From Planctomycetota bacterium (GTDB lineage: Bacteria > Planctomycetota > Planctomycetia > Pirellulales > Lacipirellulaceae): a stretch of DNA of 52,970 nt. Every line of letters begins with the position of its first letter. Position 1 is the first letter of the stretch. The DNA lies in the NCBI GenBank assembly GCA_029259915.1, contig JAJDED010000057.1, positions 1 through 52,970 on the forward strand. The letters run 5' to 3'. The notes under the pieces were generated by a model. The model was not told the origin of the DNA. It saw only the letters and a program-made list of their open reading frames with translations, and made no database searches. A program made the position numbers and the translations under genes. This document shows positions 45,607-52,970 of this stretch, piece by piece.

Positions 45607-46776
45607 ATGGACCGGATGACTCGACCGATCTCTTACCGCTGGATTGCGCTATCAGCCTGGCTATTGCTCGGCACATGCTCTCAGGCTGCGACTGCCCTGG
45701 AGCATGTGCTGGCAAACATCGACGGCCAGCCGCGTAAGCTTTCTGGCAAAGTGGTCGTCGAAGATTCGGTCGGCAGCATGTTGCTCGAAACCGACGACGG
45801 CGCCCTGTGGCCAATCCATGTCGACTTCATCAGCACCCGCTCCAAAGACGACAAACCGTTGAAGTTGCTCGACAAAGACGAACTCGCCCAACGTCTGCTC
45901 AGCGAGTTGGGCCCTGACTTTCAGGTACACGATTCCAAACATTATGTCGTCGTCTACAACACAACGCGCACCTACGCCAAATGGTGCAGCTCGTTGTTGG
46001 AACGACTCCAAAAGGGGTTCCTCGCTTACTGGAAAAAACGGGGTTGCGACGTCCACGAACCGAAAGCCCCACTGGCTGTGCTCGTTTTTAGCGATCGCGA
46101 TTCCTATCTCCGCTATGCCAAAAAGGAACTGGGACCCGGCGGCACAAACGCCATCGGCTACTACAGCTTTCAAACAAATCGTATCGCAATGTACGATCTC
46201 ACCGGCATGCAAGAACTGCGCCGCCAAAACACCAAGCGCGGCCGACTCTCCGACATCACCGCACTGCTCAATCAACCCTCCGCGGAACCTCTGGTCGCGA
46301 CGATTGTCCATGAAGCAACCCACCAAATCTCGTTCAACTGCGGAATGCAAACCCGCTATGCCGACAACCCCGTCTGGCTCAGCGAAGGCTTGGCCGTCTT
46401 TTTTGAAACGCCCGACCTCTCCAGCAGCCGCAGTTGGAGTGGCATCGGCAAAGTCAACTATTCCCGCTGGGACTTGTTCCGAAAAAACTTCAGCAACGGC
46501 AAAGTCCCCCTGCTCAAAGACCTGATCGCAACCGACGACCGCATCCGCAACCCCGGCACCGCAGTCGACGCCTACGCCGAAGCGTGGGCCTGGAACTACT
46601 TCTTAATCACCTGGCACACCGAAGAATATGCAGCCTATCTAAAAACCTTGTCCGCCAAGCCGCAACTGGTCCAAGACGATCCCGAAACCCGCCTCGCCGA
46701 TTTCCGCCGCCACTTCGGCAACGACCTCGACGAACTCCAAAAAGAGTTCCTACGCCGCATGTCCCGGCTGAAATAA
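45607..46776 (+). CDS. DUF1570 protein, HExxH metallopeptidase-like (paralogue B)
   Basis: A 389-residue DUF1570 paralogue of the gene at 38572. The signal peptide is WIALSAWLLLGTCSQAATA. Blocks in the same order: HYVVVYNTTRTYAKWC, LAVLVFSDRDSYLRYAKKEL, GYYSFQTNRIAMYDL, then HEATHQ at about 235-240 and WLSEGLAVFFE with the possible third ligand at about 260. Probably a secreted zinc metalloprotein; catalysis is inferred from the HExxH-plus-Glu pattern. The ATG at 45607 follows the small membrane gene by 37 bases; an ATG at 45616 is also in frame. Confidence 0.82.
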   Translation: MDRMTRPISYRWIALSAWLLLGTCSQAATALEHVLANIDGQPRKLSGKVVVEDSVGSMLLETDDGALWPIHVDFISTRSKDDKPLKLLDKDELAQRLLSELGPDFQVHDSKHYVVVYNTTRTYAKWCSSLLERLQKGFLAYWKKRGCDVHEPKAPLAVLVFSDRDSYLRYAKKELGPGGTNAIGYYSFQTNRIAMYDLTGMQELRRQNTKRGRLSDITALLNQPSAEPLVATIVHEATHQISFNCGMQTRYADNPVWLSEGLAVFFETPDLSSSRSWSGIGKVNYSRWDLFRKNFSNGKVPLLKDLIATDDRIRNPGTAVDAYAEAWAWNYFLITWHTEEYAAYLKTLSAKPQLVQDDPETRLADFRRHFGNDLDELQKEFLRRMSRLK

Positions 46777-46779
46777 CTG

Positions 46780-46800
46780 CTTGCCGCTCGCGGCTTAGCC
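46780..46800. repeat. GCGGCTTAG palindrome, partial (copy C)
   Basis: CTTGCCGCTCGCGGCTTAGCC: the left half is degraded, the right half GCGGCTTAG matches copies A and B. Other GGCTAG fragments follow to 46850. Confidence 0.55.
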
Positions 46801-46885
46801 GTCCGGCGCTAGCCACGGTTCAAAGGGAAAAACCGGGGCTAGTACCCAAGTCGGCTAACTTATTGCCCCAACATCTTCAATTGGC

Positions 46886-46930
46886 TTGACATCCTTTTTG
46901 CAATCGACTACTGTACTAGTACGATAGTAC
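46886..46930 (+). promoter_or_regulatory. Promoter and operator of the GntR-ABC operon
   Basis: A perfect -35 box TTGACA (46886-46891) is spaced 17 bases from TACTGT (46909-46914), a weak -10. An imperfect palindrome around GTACTAGTAC (46913-46922), with half-sites TACTGTACT and AGTACGATA (46909-46926), covers the -10. The GntR gene starts 37 bases later. It is the natural site for self-regulation by the GntR protein. Sequence seen; binding inferred. Confidence 0.7.
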
Positions 46931-46966
46931 AAATAGCTGCTTTCACCTGTATTAACAAATAGTGTC

Positions 46967-47350
46967 ATGTTTCTCCACATCGACCCCAGTAATGGCCTAG
47001 CGGTTTACGACCAGATTGTCCGCCAAATAAAATTTTCCGTGGCAGACAAAGTTCTGCTTTCTGGAGAATTGATTCCTAGCGTGCGCGAATTGGCGCGCGA
47101 GCTGGGGATCAACCCCAACACAGTCGCGAGGGCTTACCAAAATCTTCAAAGCGATGGTGTGGTCGAACAAGTTCGCGGGACAGGCCTTAGCGTTGCCGCG
47201 GGAGCCCGACGCATCTGCCAAACCGAACGCAAAAAACTCATCCGCCAGAGGATTCGCCAGGTATTCGACGAAGCCGCCCGTAGCGGATTGGAATTGGAAG
47301 ACATAGAAAAACTGATCAGAACCGAAATCGGGAAAATTGCCAAAAAATGA
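46967..47350 (+). CDS. GntR-family regulator, YtrA type
   Basis: A 127-residue repressor of the YtrA subfamily of GntR regulators: the winged helix is at about 10-75 (VYDQIVRQIKFSVADKVLLSGELIPSVRELARELGINPNTVARAYQNLQSDGVVEQVRGTGLSV), with a short helical C-terminus for dimerisation. YtrA-type genes precede ABC transporter genes and repress them; here the ATPase begins within the stop region. The operator candidate is at 46909-46926. Confidence 0.92.
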   Translation: MFLHIDPSNGLAVYDQIVRQIKFSVADKVLLSGELIPSVRELARELGINPNTVARAYQNLQSDGVVEQVRGTGLSVAAGARRICQTERKKLIRQRIRQVFDEAARSGLELEDIEKLIRTEIGKIAKK

Positions 47351-47376
47351 ATCGTGATTCTGCGAACGAGGTTGCC

Positions 47377-48333
47377 ATGTCTAACGTGATTGAAATTGCC
47401 AGCGTGACCAAGCGGTTCGGTAGGCAAACGGCCGTCGAAAACGTATCGCTCGATGTGCCGCGGGGCGTCGTCTTTGCCTTGTTGGGAGAAAACGGTGCCG
47501 GCAAGACGACGCTGGTACGCATGCTCTTGGGCCTCTTGGAACTCTCGGCAGGCCAAATCAAAACACTGGGCTTAGATAGCAATCGCCAGGGGTTGGCAAT
47601 CCGTCGTCGCGTCGGCTACCTCTCCGAGCGACCGACGTTGTACGATTGGATGACGGCCGCAGAAATCGGTTGGTTCACAGCCGGTTTTTACCCAGACGGT
47701 TTCGAATTCCAATTTCGCAAATTGGTCGAGCAATTTTCTGTTCCGCTGGATCGCAAGCTCAGTCAAATGTCCAAAGGCATGCGGGCCAAAGTGGCGCTTT
47801 CCTTGGCAATGGCCCATCGCCCAGAATTATTGGTGTTGGACGAGCCTACCTCTGGGTTGGATACCTTAGTCCGGCGTGAATTTCTGGAAAGCATGGTCGA
47901 CATTGCCGCAGAAGGTCGTACGGTTCTTCTTTCCAGCCACCAAATCAACGAAGTGGAGCGGGTCGCCGATATCGTTGCCATCATGCGTGCCGGACGGGTG
48001 CTGTTAGTCGAGCGTTTGGATGAACTGAAAAGTCGCACCCGCGAGTTGACGATTACCGTGGCGGAAAACTCGTTCTCTCCGCCGCCGGTCGCAGGCGAAG
48101 TCGTCCGCAGCCGCCGGCGCACGCGGCAATGGCAGTTATTGATTCGCGGCGCGGACGACGAACAGCTTTCCACGCTCGGGTCCCAGCAGGGAATTGTCGC
48201 CGTCGAGTCGCGTACTCCGACGCTAGAAGAGATTTTCGTTGCTTACATGCAAGCGGGACCCTCTACGGTGTCGGTCGCGACTTCTTCGGAAGTTCCCGGC
48301 GCAGCCTACGACATGAACGAACCTCAAATGTGA
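47377..48333 (+). CDS. ABC transporter ATP-binding protein
   Basis: A 318-residue ATPase of the drug/lantibiotic-export or Nod-type class. Walker A GENGAGKT lies at 37-44, the Q-loop at GYLSERPTLYDWM, signature MSKGMRAKVAL and Walker B LLVLDEP with TSGLD. The last 100 residues form the accessory domain typical of such exporters. An ATG at 47347 overlaps the GntR stop (ATGA), but the start at 47377 with GAGG before MSNVIEIASVTKRFG is favoured. It pairs with the giant permease that begins 12 bases after its stop codon. Confidence 0.93.
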   Translation: MSNVIEIASVTKRFGRQTAVENVSLDVPRGVVFALLGENGAGKTTLVRMLLGLLELSAGQIKTLGLDSNRQGLAIRRRVGYLSERPTLYDWMTAAEIGWFTAGFYPDGFEFQFRKLVEQFSVPLDRKLSQMSKGMRAKVALSLAMAHRPELLVLDEPTSGLDTLVRREFLESMVDIAAEGRTVLLSSHQINEVERVADIVAIMRAGRVLLVERLDELKSRTRELTITVAENSFSPPPVAGEVVRSRRRTRQWQLLIRGADDEQLSTLGSQQGIVAVESRTPTLEEIFVAYMQAGPSTVSVATSSEVPGAAYDMNEPQM

Positions 48334-48344
48334 TTTCTGCCACC

Positions 48345-51300
48345 ATGAGCTCCACTATCTACCAACCAGATTCCACCCCCATGCGATCCGCACTCCACCG
48401 GTTTGTGTGGAAGGAGTATCGCATGCTCCGTGGGTTCTGGTTGGCGGTGGGCGCGTTGGCTGTGCTTTGCCAATGGCTGCTGATAATGTTATCCGAACCG
48501 GGAACGCATGTGCCAAATGGTCTCTTCACGATGGCTTGGGGGGCGGCTGCATTGTACGCCGTCGGTGCAGCAGCGACATTGTTCGCCGTCGAACACGAAG
48601 AAGAAACGCATACCTTCCTCCAAGGTTTGCCCGTCGTGTGGAAGCCCGTATTCATCGGAAAGATCGTGCTCACCGCGGTAAGCTCTGTCGGTTTGGCCGC
48701 TGCGCTATCTCTCATTGGCTGGCTGATTAGCGGTACGCTACCACATGCTGCCACAATGACCGGTGTGGTCGGTCTATTCGGCTTTGCAATCATCGAAGCA
48801 TCGGCATGGGGAACATTTTTCTCGCTTTTGCTAAAACGTCCGCTGCTGGCTGCCTTGCTGTCAATTGCCTTGACCTCAATCGCTGTGCAATTGCTTACAA
48901 GTATGGTCAACTCGGGAGCCGCGTCCCTGTCGACCATCGATTCGTATACAACTGCTCTTCCAATCCGTTTGCTCATCGTGGCAATCGTATTTGCAGTTGA
49001 TATCCGGATGGCTTGGCACTGGCTTACACCAGAAAAGTCTCTCTCCCCCAAACTTAAGCAGTCGTCAAAAGTTGAGGGCACTGCTCGCGTCGATACGCAC
49101 GTAAAGGAAGAAACGGCAACAGCAAACTCGGCATCACGTCGCGCCATGGTCGCTCGGCTCGTTTGGCAAACATGGCAAGAGTCGTGGCGAACCATGTTAG
49201 CTGCAGTGCCGCTTGCGCTCGTGACCATGTTCGCCATATCGTTGCCGATGGGAGTTGTCATGAGTGCCGATTGGCACATCGACCTGCCGCTGCCGCTGTT
49301 GACTGCGCTATTTCTACCTGCCCTATCTGGGGCCTTGGTGTTCCGCGCAGATCAACGCCGCAAAGGATTTCGTTTCTTGGTCGATCATGCAGCACCGCAC
49401 CGCTACGTATGGATAGTTCGCCATGCGGCCTGGCTCACAGCGCTGGTAGTTGTAGGCATCGTTTTACAACTAGTAGGCTTGGGCGCGATTGCAGTATTGT
49501 TCGGTCGTGGCTTAGAATTGTCGTTACGCGATGGTTGGTTCTCGAACTACCATGGGACTGAGGAATTCACCAAGGAACTTCTTACTGCTTTGGGCGGAAT
49601 CTCGCAAGCCTCCGCAGTAGGCTGGTCCGCAATCCTGGCCGCCTACGCGGTGGGCCAACTCTGCTCGATGATTGTCCGCAGCGAAATCCTCGCCGGTTTC
49701 TTATCGCTCTTGCTTTCAATGGTATTGTCGGCTTGGGTGCTGGTTGTTTTTCTGTGGAATCTCAACCCCGTATGGTTCATCTTGCCCCTGGTAGTAGGAG
49801 CAATGCTGGCCACTTGGTTCCGCGCGCCCGATTGGCTCACCGAACGTAACCATCTACGCACTTGGTGGAAACCAGCCACGGCCACAATTCTGCCCTTGGT
49901 ACTCATCGCTGTCGAGTTGCCCAGCGCAAGGCTTTCCCTGTTGGACATACCCATACCAAAATACCCATTTTTGCAGGAACCGTTAGACGCTTCCGTCAAG
50001 CGCTACCAGGCAAACCACAAAACGGGCCGCATGACGGCTGACGAGTATCAGCGATTGGTTGCGACGTTGAAAACACCCTGGGTCAAATCGACACAGGACG
50101 AATTGTTGCCGGACACAGAAATCATCGACGATCAGGCCTATCTGGAAGCAAACAAGCCTGCCATCCAAAAGCTCATTAAGTTGAGCAAGCTCCCGCACTG
50201 CGCGTTTCCCCCCGAAGTGGAGCTTGGTGGAAACCATCTGTTCCATCAGGTCAACACGTTAAAAGAACTCTTGCATCAGGAAACCATGCGGATGCAAAAA
50301 GCCGGCGAACTCGACTCTGCTCTGGAGCTTCACTTAGCCGCCTTGCGAATGCGAGGGCACTTAACCGGATTTCAGCCTACCTTTTTGTTATATGACTTTT
50401 CGCGTCGCTCTTCTGAATACCGATCGCTGATACAATGGGCGGCAGCCCCGGGGCAAACAAGCGACCGCATCCGCAAAGCCATGGTTCAGCTTGACGAGTG
50501 CCATGCCAACTGGCCCAATCCACGCGATGCGATTCTTACCGATTACCAGCAGATACGCGATGTGCTGCTAGGCAGCGGAACGCCAATTTTCTTAGAGAAT
50601 GAAAACCGCCGTTGGTCGCGCTACCTGACTTATCTGGCCAACGAACTGCCTTGGGAACGCGAGCGGGCATTCGTGGCGCTCGACCATTTGGTCACACAAT
50701 CCTTGAATTACATCGACGTCGTGAATTCTTCGCTGACGCATAAGACCTTTGATATGCTTGGAGCAGTCGATGGTCACAAGCTTCGCCGGCTGGTCCGCGA
50801 AGTGCCGGTGCGAGGGCCCGCTGTTGCCGAATGGTCGACCCGGCAATACGGCGAGCAGGATTCGTTCCACGACCGTGCCCACATCGCACGACAAAGCAAA
50901 ACCAGTTATCTCGTCACTCAGGAACTCAACGAGCGCCTTCGCCTAACAACTTTTCTTCATGCGATGGTCGGTACCGAGACCCTGTTCCGTGGTACAAAGT
51001 TGCAGTTGGCGCTGATTGCCTACCGACTCGACCACAGCGAATATCCCCAAGCGCTCTCTGCGCTGGTCCCCGACTACTTAAATGCCCTGCCGAAAGATCC
51101 CTGCGCGGACGACACATTCAGATACCGCCCGCATGGATTCCACCTGCAACTAGATGATCAAGTCGCCGGTGGAGGAAGTCCGGTACCTGCCAACGCGCCC
51201 CTGTTCTGGAGCGTCGGCGCAGGCAACTGCGTGCCCTCGAAAAAGACCATCGAAGTCATAAATCCCGAGGACCAAGACCTCCCTCCAGAAGAGCAGCAAA

Positions 51301-51395
51301 CCCACACCGAGCCGGCATTCCAATTCATACCCACGGAACATAGCGGCCATTGGTGGAACTGGGGCACCAGCACGGTCTTCCCACTCCCAAAATAG
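48345..51395 (+). CDS. ABC-2 type permease with long extracytoplasmic C-terminal domain
   Basis: A 1016-residue membrane protein. Residues 1 to about 525 carry about ten or more hydrophobic segments of ABC-2 type (LHRFVWKEYRMLRGFWLAVGALAVL, GAAALYAVGAAATLFAVEHEEETHTFLQGLP, LLSMVLSAWVLVVFLWNL). The final 490 residues have no membrane helix and contain helical TPR-like segments (ELDSALELHLAALRMRG). Near the C-terminus is LQLALIAYRLDHSEYPQALSALVPDYLNALPKDP, a pattern common in planctomycete secreted proteins. The fusion is unusual. It is the partner of the ATPase upstream; substrate unknown. The frame opens earlier at 48129, but that part overlaps the ATPase and is not conserved. Confidence 0.85.
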   Translation: MSSTIYQPDSTPMRSALHRFVWKEYRMLRGFWLAVGALAVLCQWLLIMLSEPGTHVPNGLFTMAWGAAALYAVGAAATLFAVEHEEETHTFLQGLPVVWKPVFIGKIVLTAVSSVGLAAALSLIGWLISGTLPHAATMTGVVGLFGFAIIEASAWGTFFSLLLKRPLLAALLSIALTSIAVQLLTSMVNSGAASLSTIDSYTTALPIRLLIVAIVFAVDIRMAWHWLTPEKSLSPKLKQSSKVEGTARVDTHVKEETATANSASRRAMVARLVWQTWQESWRTMLAAVPLALVTMFAISLPMGVVMSADWHIDLPLPLLTALFLPALSGALVFRADQRRKGFRFLVDHAAPHRYVWIVRHAAWLTALVVVGIVLQLVGLGAIAVLFGRGLELSLRDGWFSNYHGTEEFTKELLTALGGISQASAVGWSAILAAYAVGQLCSMIVRSEILAGFLSLLLSMVLSAWVLVVFLWNLNPVWFILPLVVGAMLATWFRAPDWLTERNHLRTWWKPATATILPLVLIAVELPSARLSLLDIPIPKYPFLQEPLDASVKRYQANHKTGRMTADEYQRLVATLKTPWVKSTQDELLPDTEIIDDQAYLEANKPAIQKLIKLSKLPHCAFPPEVELGGNHLFHQVNTLKELLHQETMRMQKAGELDSALELHLAALRMRGHLTGFQPTFLLYDFSRRSSEYRSLIQWAAAPGQTSDRIRKAMVQLDECHANWPNPRDAILTDYQQIRDVLLGSGTPIFLENENRRWSRYLTYLANELPWERERAFVALDHLVTQSLNYIDVVNSSLTHKTFDMLGAVDGHKLRRLVREVPVRGPAVAEWSTRQYGEQDSFHDRAHIARQSKTSYLVTQELNERLRLTTFLHAMVGTETLFRGTKLQLALIAYRLDHSEYPQALSALVPDYLNALPKDPCADDTFRYRPHGFHLQLDDQVAGGGSPVPANAPLFWSVGAGNCVPSKKTIEVINPEDQDLPPEEQQTHTEPAFQFIPTEHSGHWWNWGTSTVFPLPK

Positions 51396-51512
51396 CCGCC
51401 CCTGGCAAGCCACACCCAATCAGCTACAATGCGCCATCACGCAAGAATTCCCAATTCCGCTCTCCACAGGCGAGTCGCCGTGGCGACAATCCGAATTCCG
51501 AATTTCCCCCTC

Positions 51513-51585
51513 GCTCCCTTAGCTCAATTGGCAGAGCAATTGACTCTTAATCAGTAGGTTCTAGGTTCGAGTCCTAGAGGGAGCA
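51513..51585 (+). tRNA. tRNA-Lys (CTT)
   Basis: Acceptor GCTCCCT pairs with AGGGAGC, D-arm AGCTCAATTGGCAGAGCA, anticodon stem ATTGA/TCAGT around loop CTCTTAA (anticodon CTT, 51546-51548), and T-arm CTAGGTTCGAGTCCTAG. Discriminator A; CCA not encoded. The integrase lies 121 bases downstream, so its 3' end is a likely attachment site. Confidence 0.96.
51560..51585 (+). other. Candidate attL at the tRNA-Lys 3' end
   Basis: Tyrosine integrases beside tRNAs normally use the 3' half of the tRNA as attachment site. The T-arm and acceptor (GGTTCGAGTCCTAGAG then GGAGCA) is the natural core. The repeat partner would lie outside the window to the right. This is inference from position; no second copy is visible here. 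Confidence 0.4.
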
Positions 51586-51621
51586 CTGACGTAAGTCTAG
51601 CTGAAACAAGTATTTAATTAC

Positions 51622-51700
51622 CTGCCAGCGTTCGGCAGTGCAGCTCTTAATCCTTGGGAATAAACGGTACATACCGTTTTGCCCCCTAGAAGATAGGAGT
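51622..51700 (+). promoter_or_regulatory. Integrase leader: hairpin, dyad operator and ribosome binding site
   Basis: CTGCC-agcgttc-GGCAG is a short hairpin (51622-51638). A perfect dyad AAACGGTA-CA-TACCGTTT lies at 51662-51679. TAGGAGT (51694-51700) is the ribosome binding site eight bases before the ATG. The dyad looks like a regulator operator controlling the integrase. Confidence 0.6.
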
Positions 51701-51706
51701 TGTACT

Positions 51707-52921
51707 ATGCCGAAACTCGCAAATTCTCTACCCAAATACCGCCGTCACAAGGCTTCTGGACAAGCAATTGTCACCTTGGATGGCAAAGACTTCTATTTGG
51801 GTACTTATGGTACCAAGTCCAGCAAGGTGGAATATGACCGCCTCATTGCTGAATGGCTCGCTAATGGCCGCAGGTTGCCTCAGGTGGACCAAGTGTCCAC
51901 CAGCATGGAAGAACTTCTAGCCGCCTACTGGAAACATGCAGAGCGGTACTACGTAGGTCTCGATGGAAAACCTACCAACGAGTTGGCTTCTTACCGTCAA
52001 GCGATGAAGCCTTTGCGCGCTTTGTATGCGAATACACCAGCTGCCAATTTCGGTCCTCTGGCCCTGAAAACTGTTCGCGAACAATTCATTGCAAATGGAT
52101 TAGCTAGAAAACATATCAATCAAAAGATCGGTAGGATTAAGCGAATATTTAAGTGGGGTGTAGAAAACGAGCTTGTCCCACCAGCAGTGTTTCAGGCGCT
52201 CCAGACCGTCTCAGGACTTAAGCGAGGGCGCACAGATGCAAAGGAGACTGCCCCAATTGAGCCCGTCTCAGAGGCGATTGTAGAGGCTGTGAAGCCCTAT
52301 GTAGCGAGTGAAGTTTGGTCAATGATTCAGCTTCAATTGTTGACTGGAATGCGTAGCGGTGAGGTGACTGCGATACGAGGATGTGACATCACTATGAAAG
52401 GCAATGTTTGGGAGTATCGTCCACCCTTTCACAAGACAGCCTATCAAGGAAAAGAACGAACAATCTTCTTTGGTCCTCAAGCTCAGGCAATCCTAAAACC
52501 GTTCCTCGTTGGTGATTTGGAGGCTTTTGTGTTCAGTCCTCGTAGAGCGATGGAGGAAAGAAACACCAAGCGTAGGGAATCACGCAGAACTCCGATGACT
52601 CCTAGCCAGGCCAAGAGAAGACCCAAACGTAAGCCACAACGTACTCCTGGAGAACGGTATACCTCAGGCAGTTATGGAAGAGCCATTGCTTATGCCATCA
52701 AAAAGGCAGAGTGTGAGCATTGGTCACCCCATCAACTCAGGCATACTGCTGCGACGAAAATTCGTGATCAGTTTGGCTTAGAAGCGGCACAAGTTATACT
52801 TGGCCACAGTAGGGCAGATGTGACGCAAATGAGATATTGCAAGAACCTGTGGATGAGAATATTTGAGAATCAGGCGGCATCCTTGGTTGTTTTTATTCCG
52901 TCGATGAATTGGATTCCTTGA
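51707..52921 (+). CDS. Tyrosine recombinase (phage-type integrase)
   Basis: A 404-residue integrase: N-terminal arm (KYRRHKASGQAIVTLDGKDFYLGTYGTKSSKVEYDRLIAEW, common in planctomycete integrases), SAM-like core-binding region (about 65-165) and catalytic domain with Arg216 (LTGMRSGEV), His342/Arg345 (SPHQLRHTAAT), His367 (LGHSRADVTQ) and Tyr377 (QMRYCKN). A Lys/Arg-rich loop covers 288-315. After VTQ one expects IYAE; here MRYCKN is offset by one residue, and the 27 residues after it do not match the family, so the 3' end may be altered by a frameshift. Lower GC than neighbours suggests transfer. The rest of the element lies beyond 52970. Confidence 0.9.
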   Translation: MPKLANSLPKYRRHKASGQAIVTLDGKDFYLGTYGTKSSKVEYDRLIAEWLANGRRLPQVDQVSTSMEELLAAYWKHAERYYVGLDGKPTNELASYRQAMKPLRALYANTPAANFGPLALKTVREQFIANGLARKHINQKIGRIKRIFKWGVENELVPPAVFQALQTVSGLKRGRTDAKETAPIEPVSEAIVEAVKPYVASEVWSMIQLQLLTGMRSGEVTAIRGCDITMKGNVWEYRPPFHKTAYQGKERTIFFGPQAQAILKPFLVGDLEAFVFSPRRAMEERNTKRRESRRTPMTPSQAKRRPKRKPQRTPGERYTSGSYGRAIAYAIKKAECEHWSPHQLRHTAATKIRDQFGLEAAQVILGHSRADVTQMRYCKNLWMRIFENQAASLVVFIPSMNWIP

Positions 52922-52970
52922 ATAACGTCGGGCAATAGGGAAGAACCATTCAGCACGCGCCACTTTTTCT

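Noticed and set aside
48129..48344. Longer start for the giant permease
   Set aside because: It would overlap the ATPase gene by 200 bases with an unconserved, Arg-rich leader.

Overview
The window looks like a chromosome segment of a planctomycete, probably of the Pirellulales (Rhodopirellula/Blastopirellula-like). The evidence is a YTV-domain cysteine-rich wall protein, three secreted proteins with PEP-CTERM tails (two also carrying dockerin-like D-x-D-x-D-G-x-V-D-G-x-D-F repeats), a DUF1559 prepilin-like protein, DUF1570 proteins, an oversized signal peptidase I, DUF4254 next to a glycosyltransferase, and many short palindromic intergenic repeats. Species cannot be named from sequence alone.

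Layout. 1-4.5 kb: signal peptidase I, an LptB-like ATPase and a TIGR03032-type protein. 4.8-10.8 kb: an HlyD-like adaptor paired with a secreted squalene-cyclase-fold protein, then PEP-CTERM proteins on the other strand and a small membrane protein. 10.9-14.9 kb: sulfate activation operon cysD-cysNC with an overlapping DUF1460 (NlpC/P60-like) gene. 15.4-22.7 kb: envelope and secreted proteins (degenerate subtilase with PEP-CTERM, DUF1559, FKBP isomerase, YTV protein, lipoprotein). 22.7-23.5 kb: gene-free island dense in repeats. 23.5-27.4 kb: methyltransferase, then tRNA-Gly, tig and two clpP genes. 27.7-38.4 kb: ASCH protein, membrane pair, M28 peptidase, DUF4254, GT2, mfd, PpiC isomerase and citrate synthase. 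38.5-46.8 kb: two DUF1570 metalloprotease-like paralogues, a toroid-fold protein, a DUF4258/DUF2283 toxin-antitoxin-like pair, a cytoplasmic-looking penicillin acylase and an outer-membrane barrel. 46.9-51.4 kb: a GntR (YtrA type)-ABC ATPase-giant permease operon with a visible promoter and operator. 51.5 kb to the end: tRNA-Lys followed by a tyrosine recombinase, which is probably the edge of an integrated element running out of the window.

Most genes are housekeeping or typical planctomycete envelope functions. The most unusual features are not protein-coding. One is a set of intergenic inverted repeats built from tandem 7-nt units whose sequence differs from locus to locus but whose 7-nt phase does not, often starting at a stop codon. 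The other is a family of palindromes sharing TAGCCG...CGGCTA ends with differing interiors. Also noteworthy are the GntR-controlled transporter whose permease carries a long extracytoplasmic C-terminal domain, and the integrase beside tRNA-Lys. No CRISPR array, rRNA, insertion sequence or recognised defence cassette was seen.
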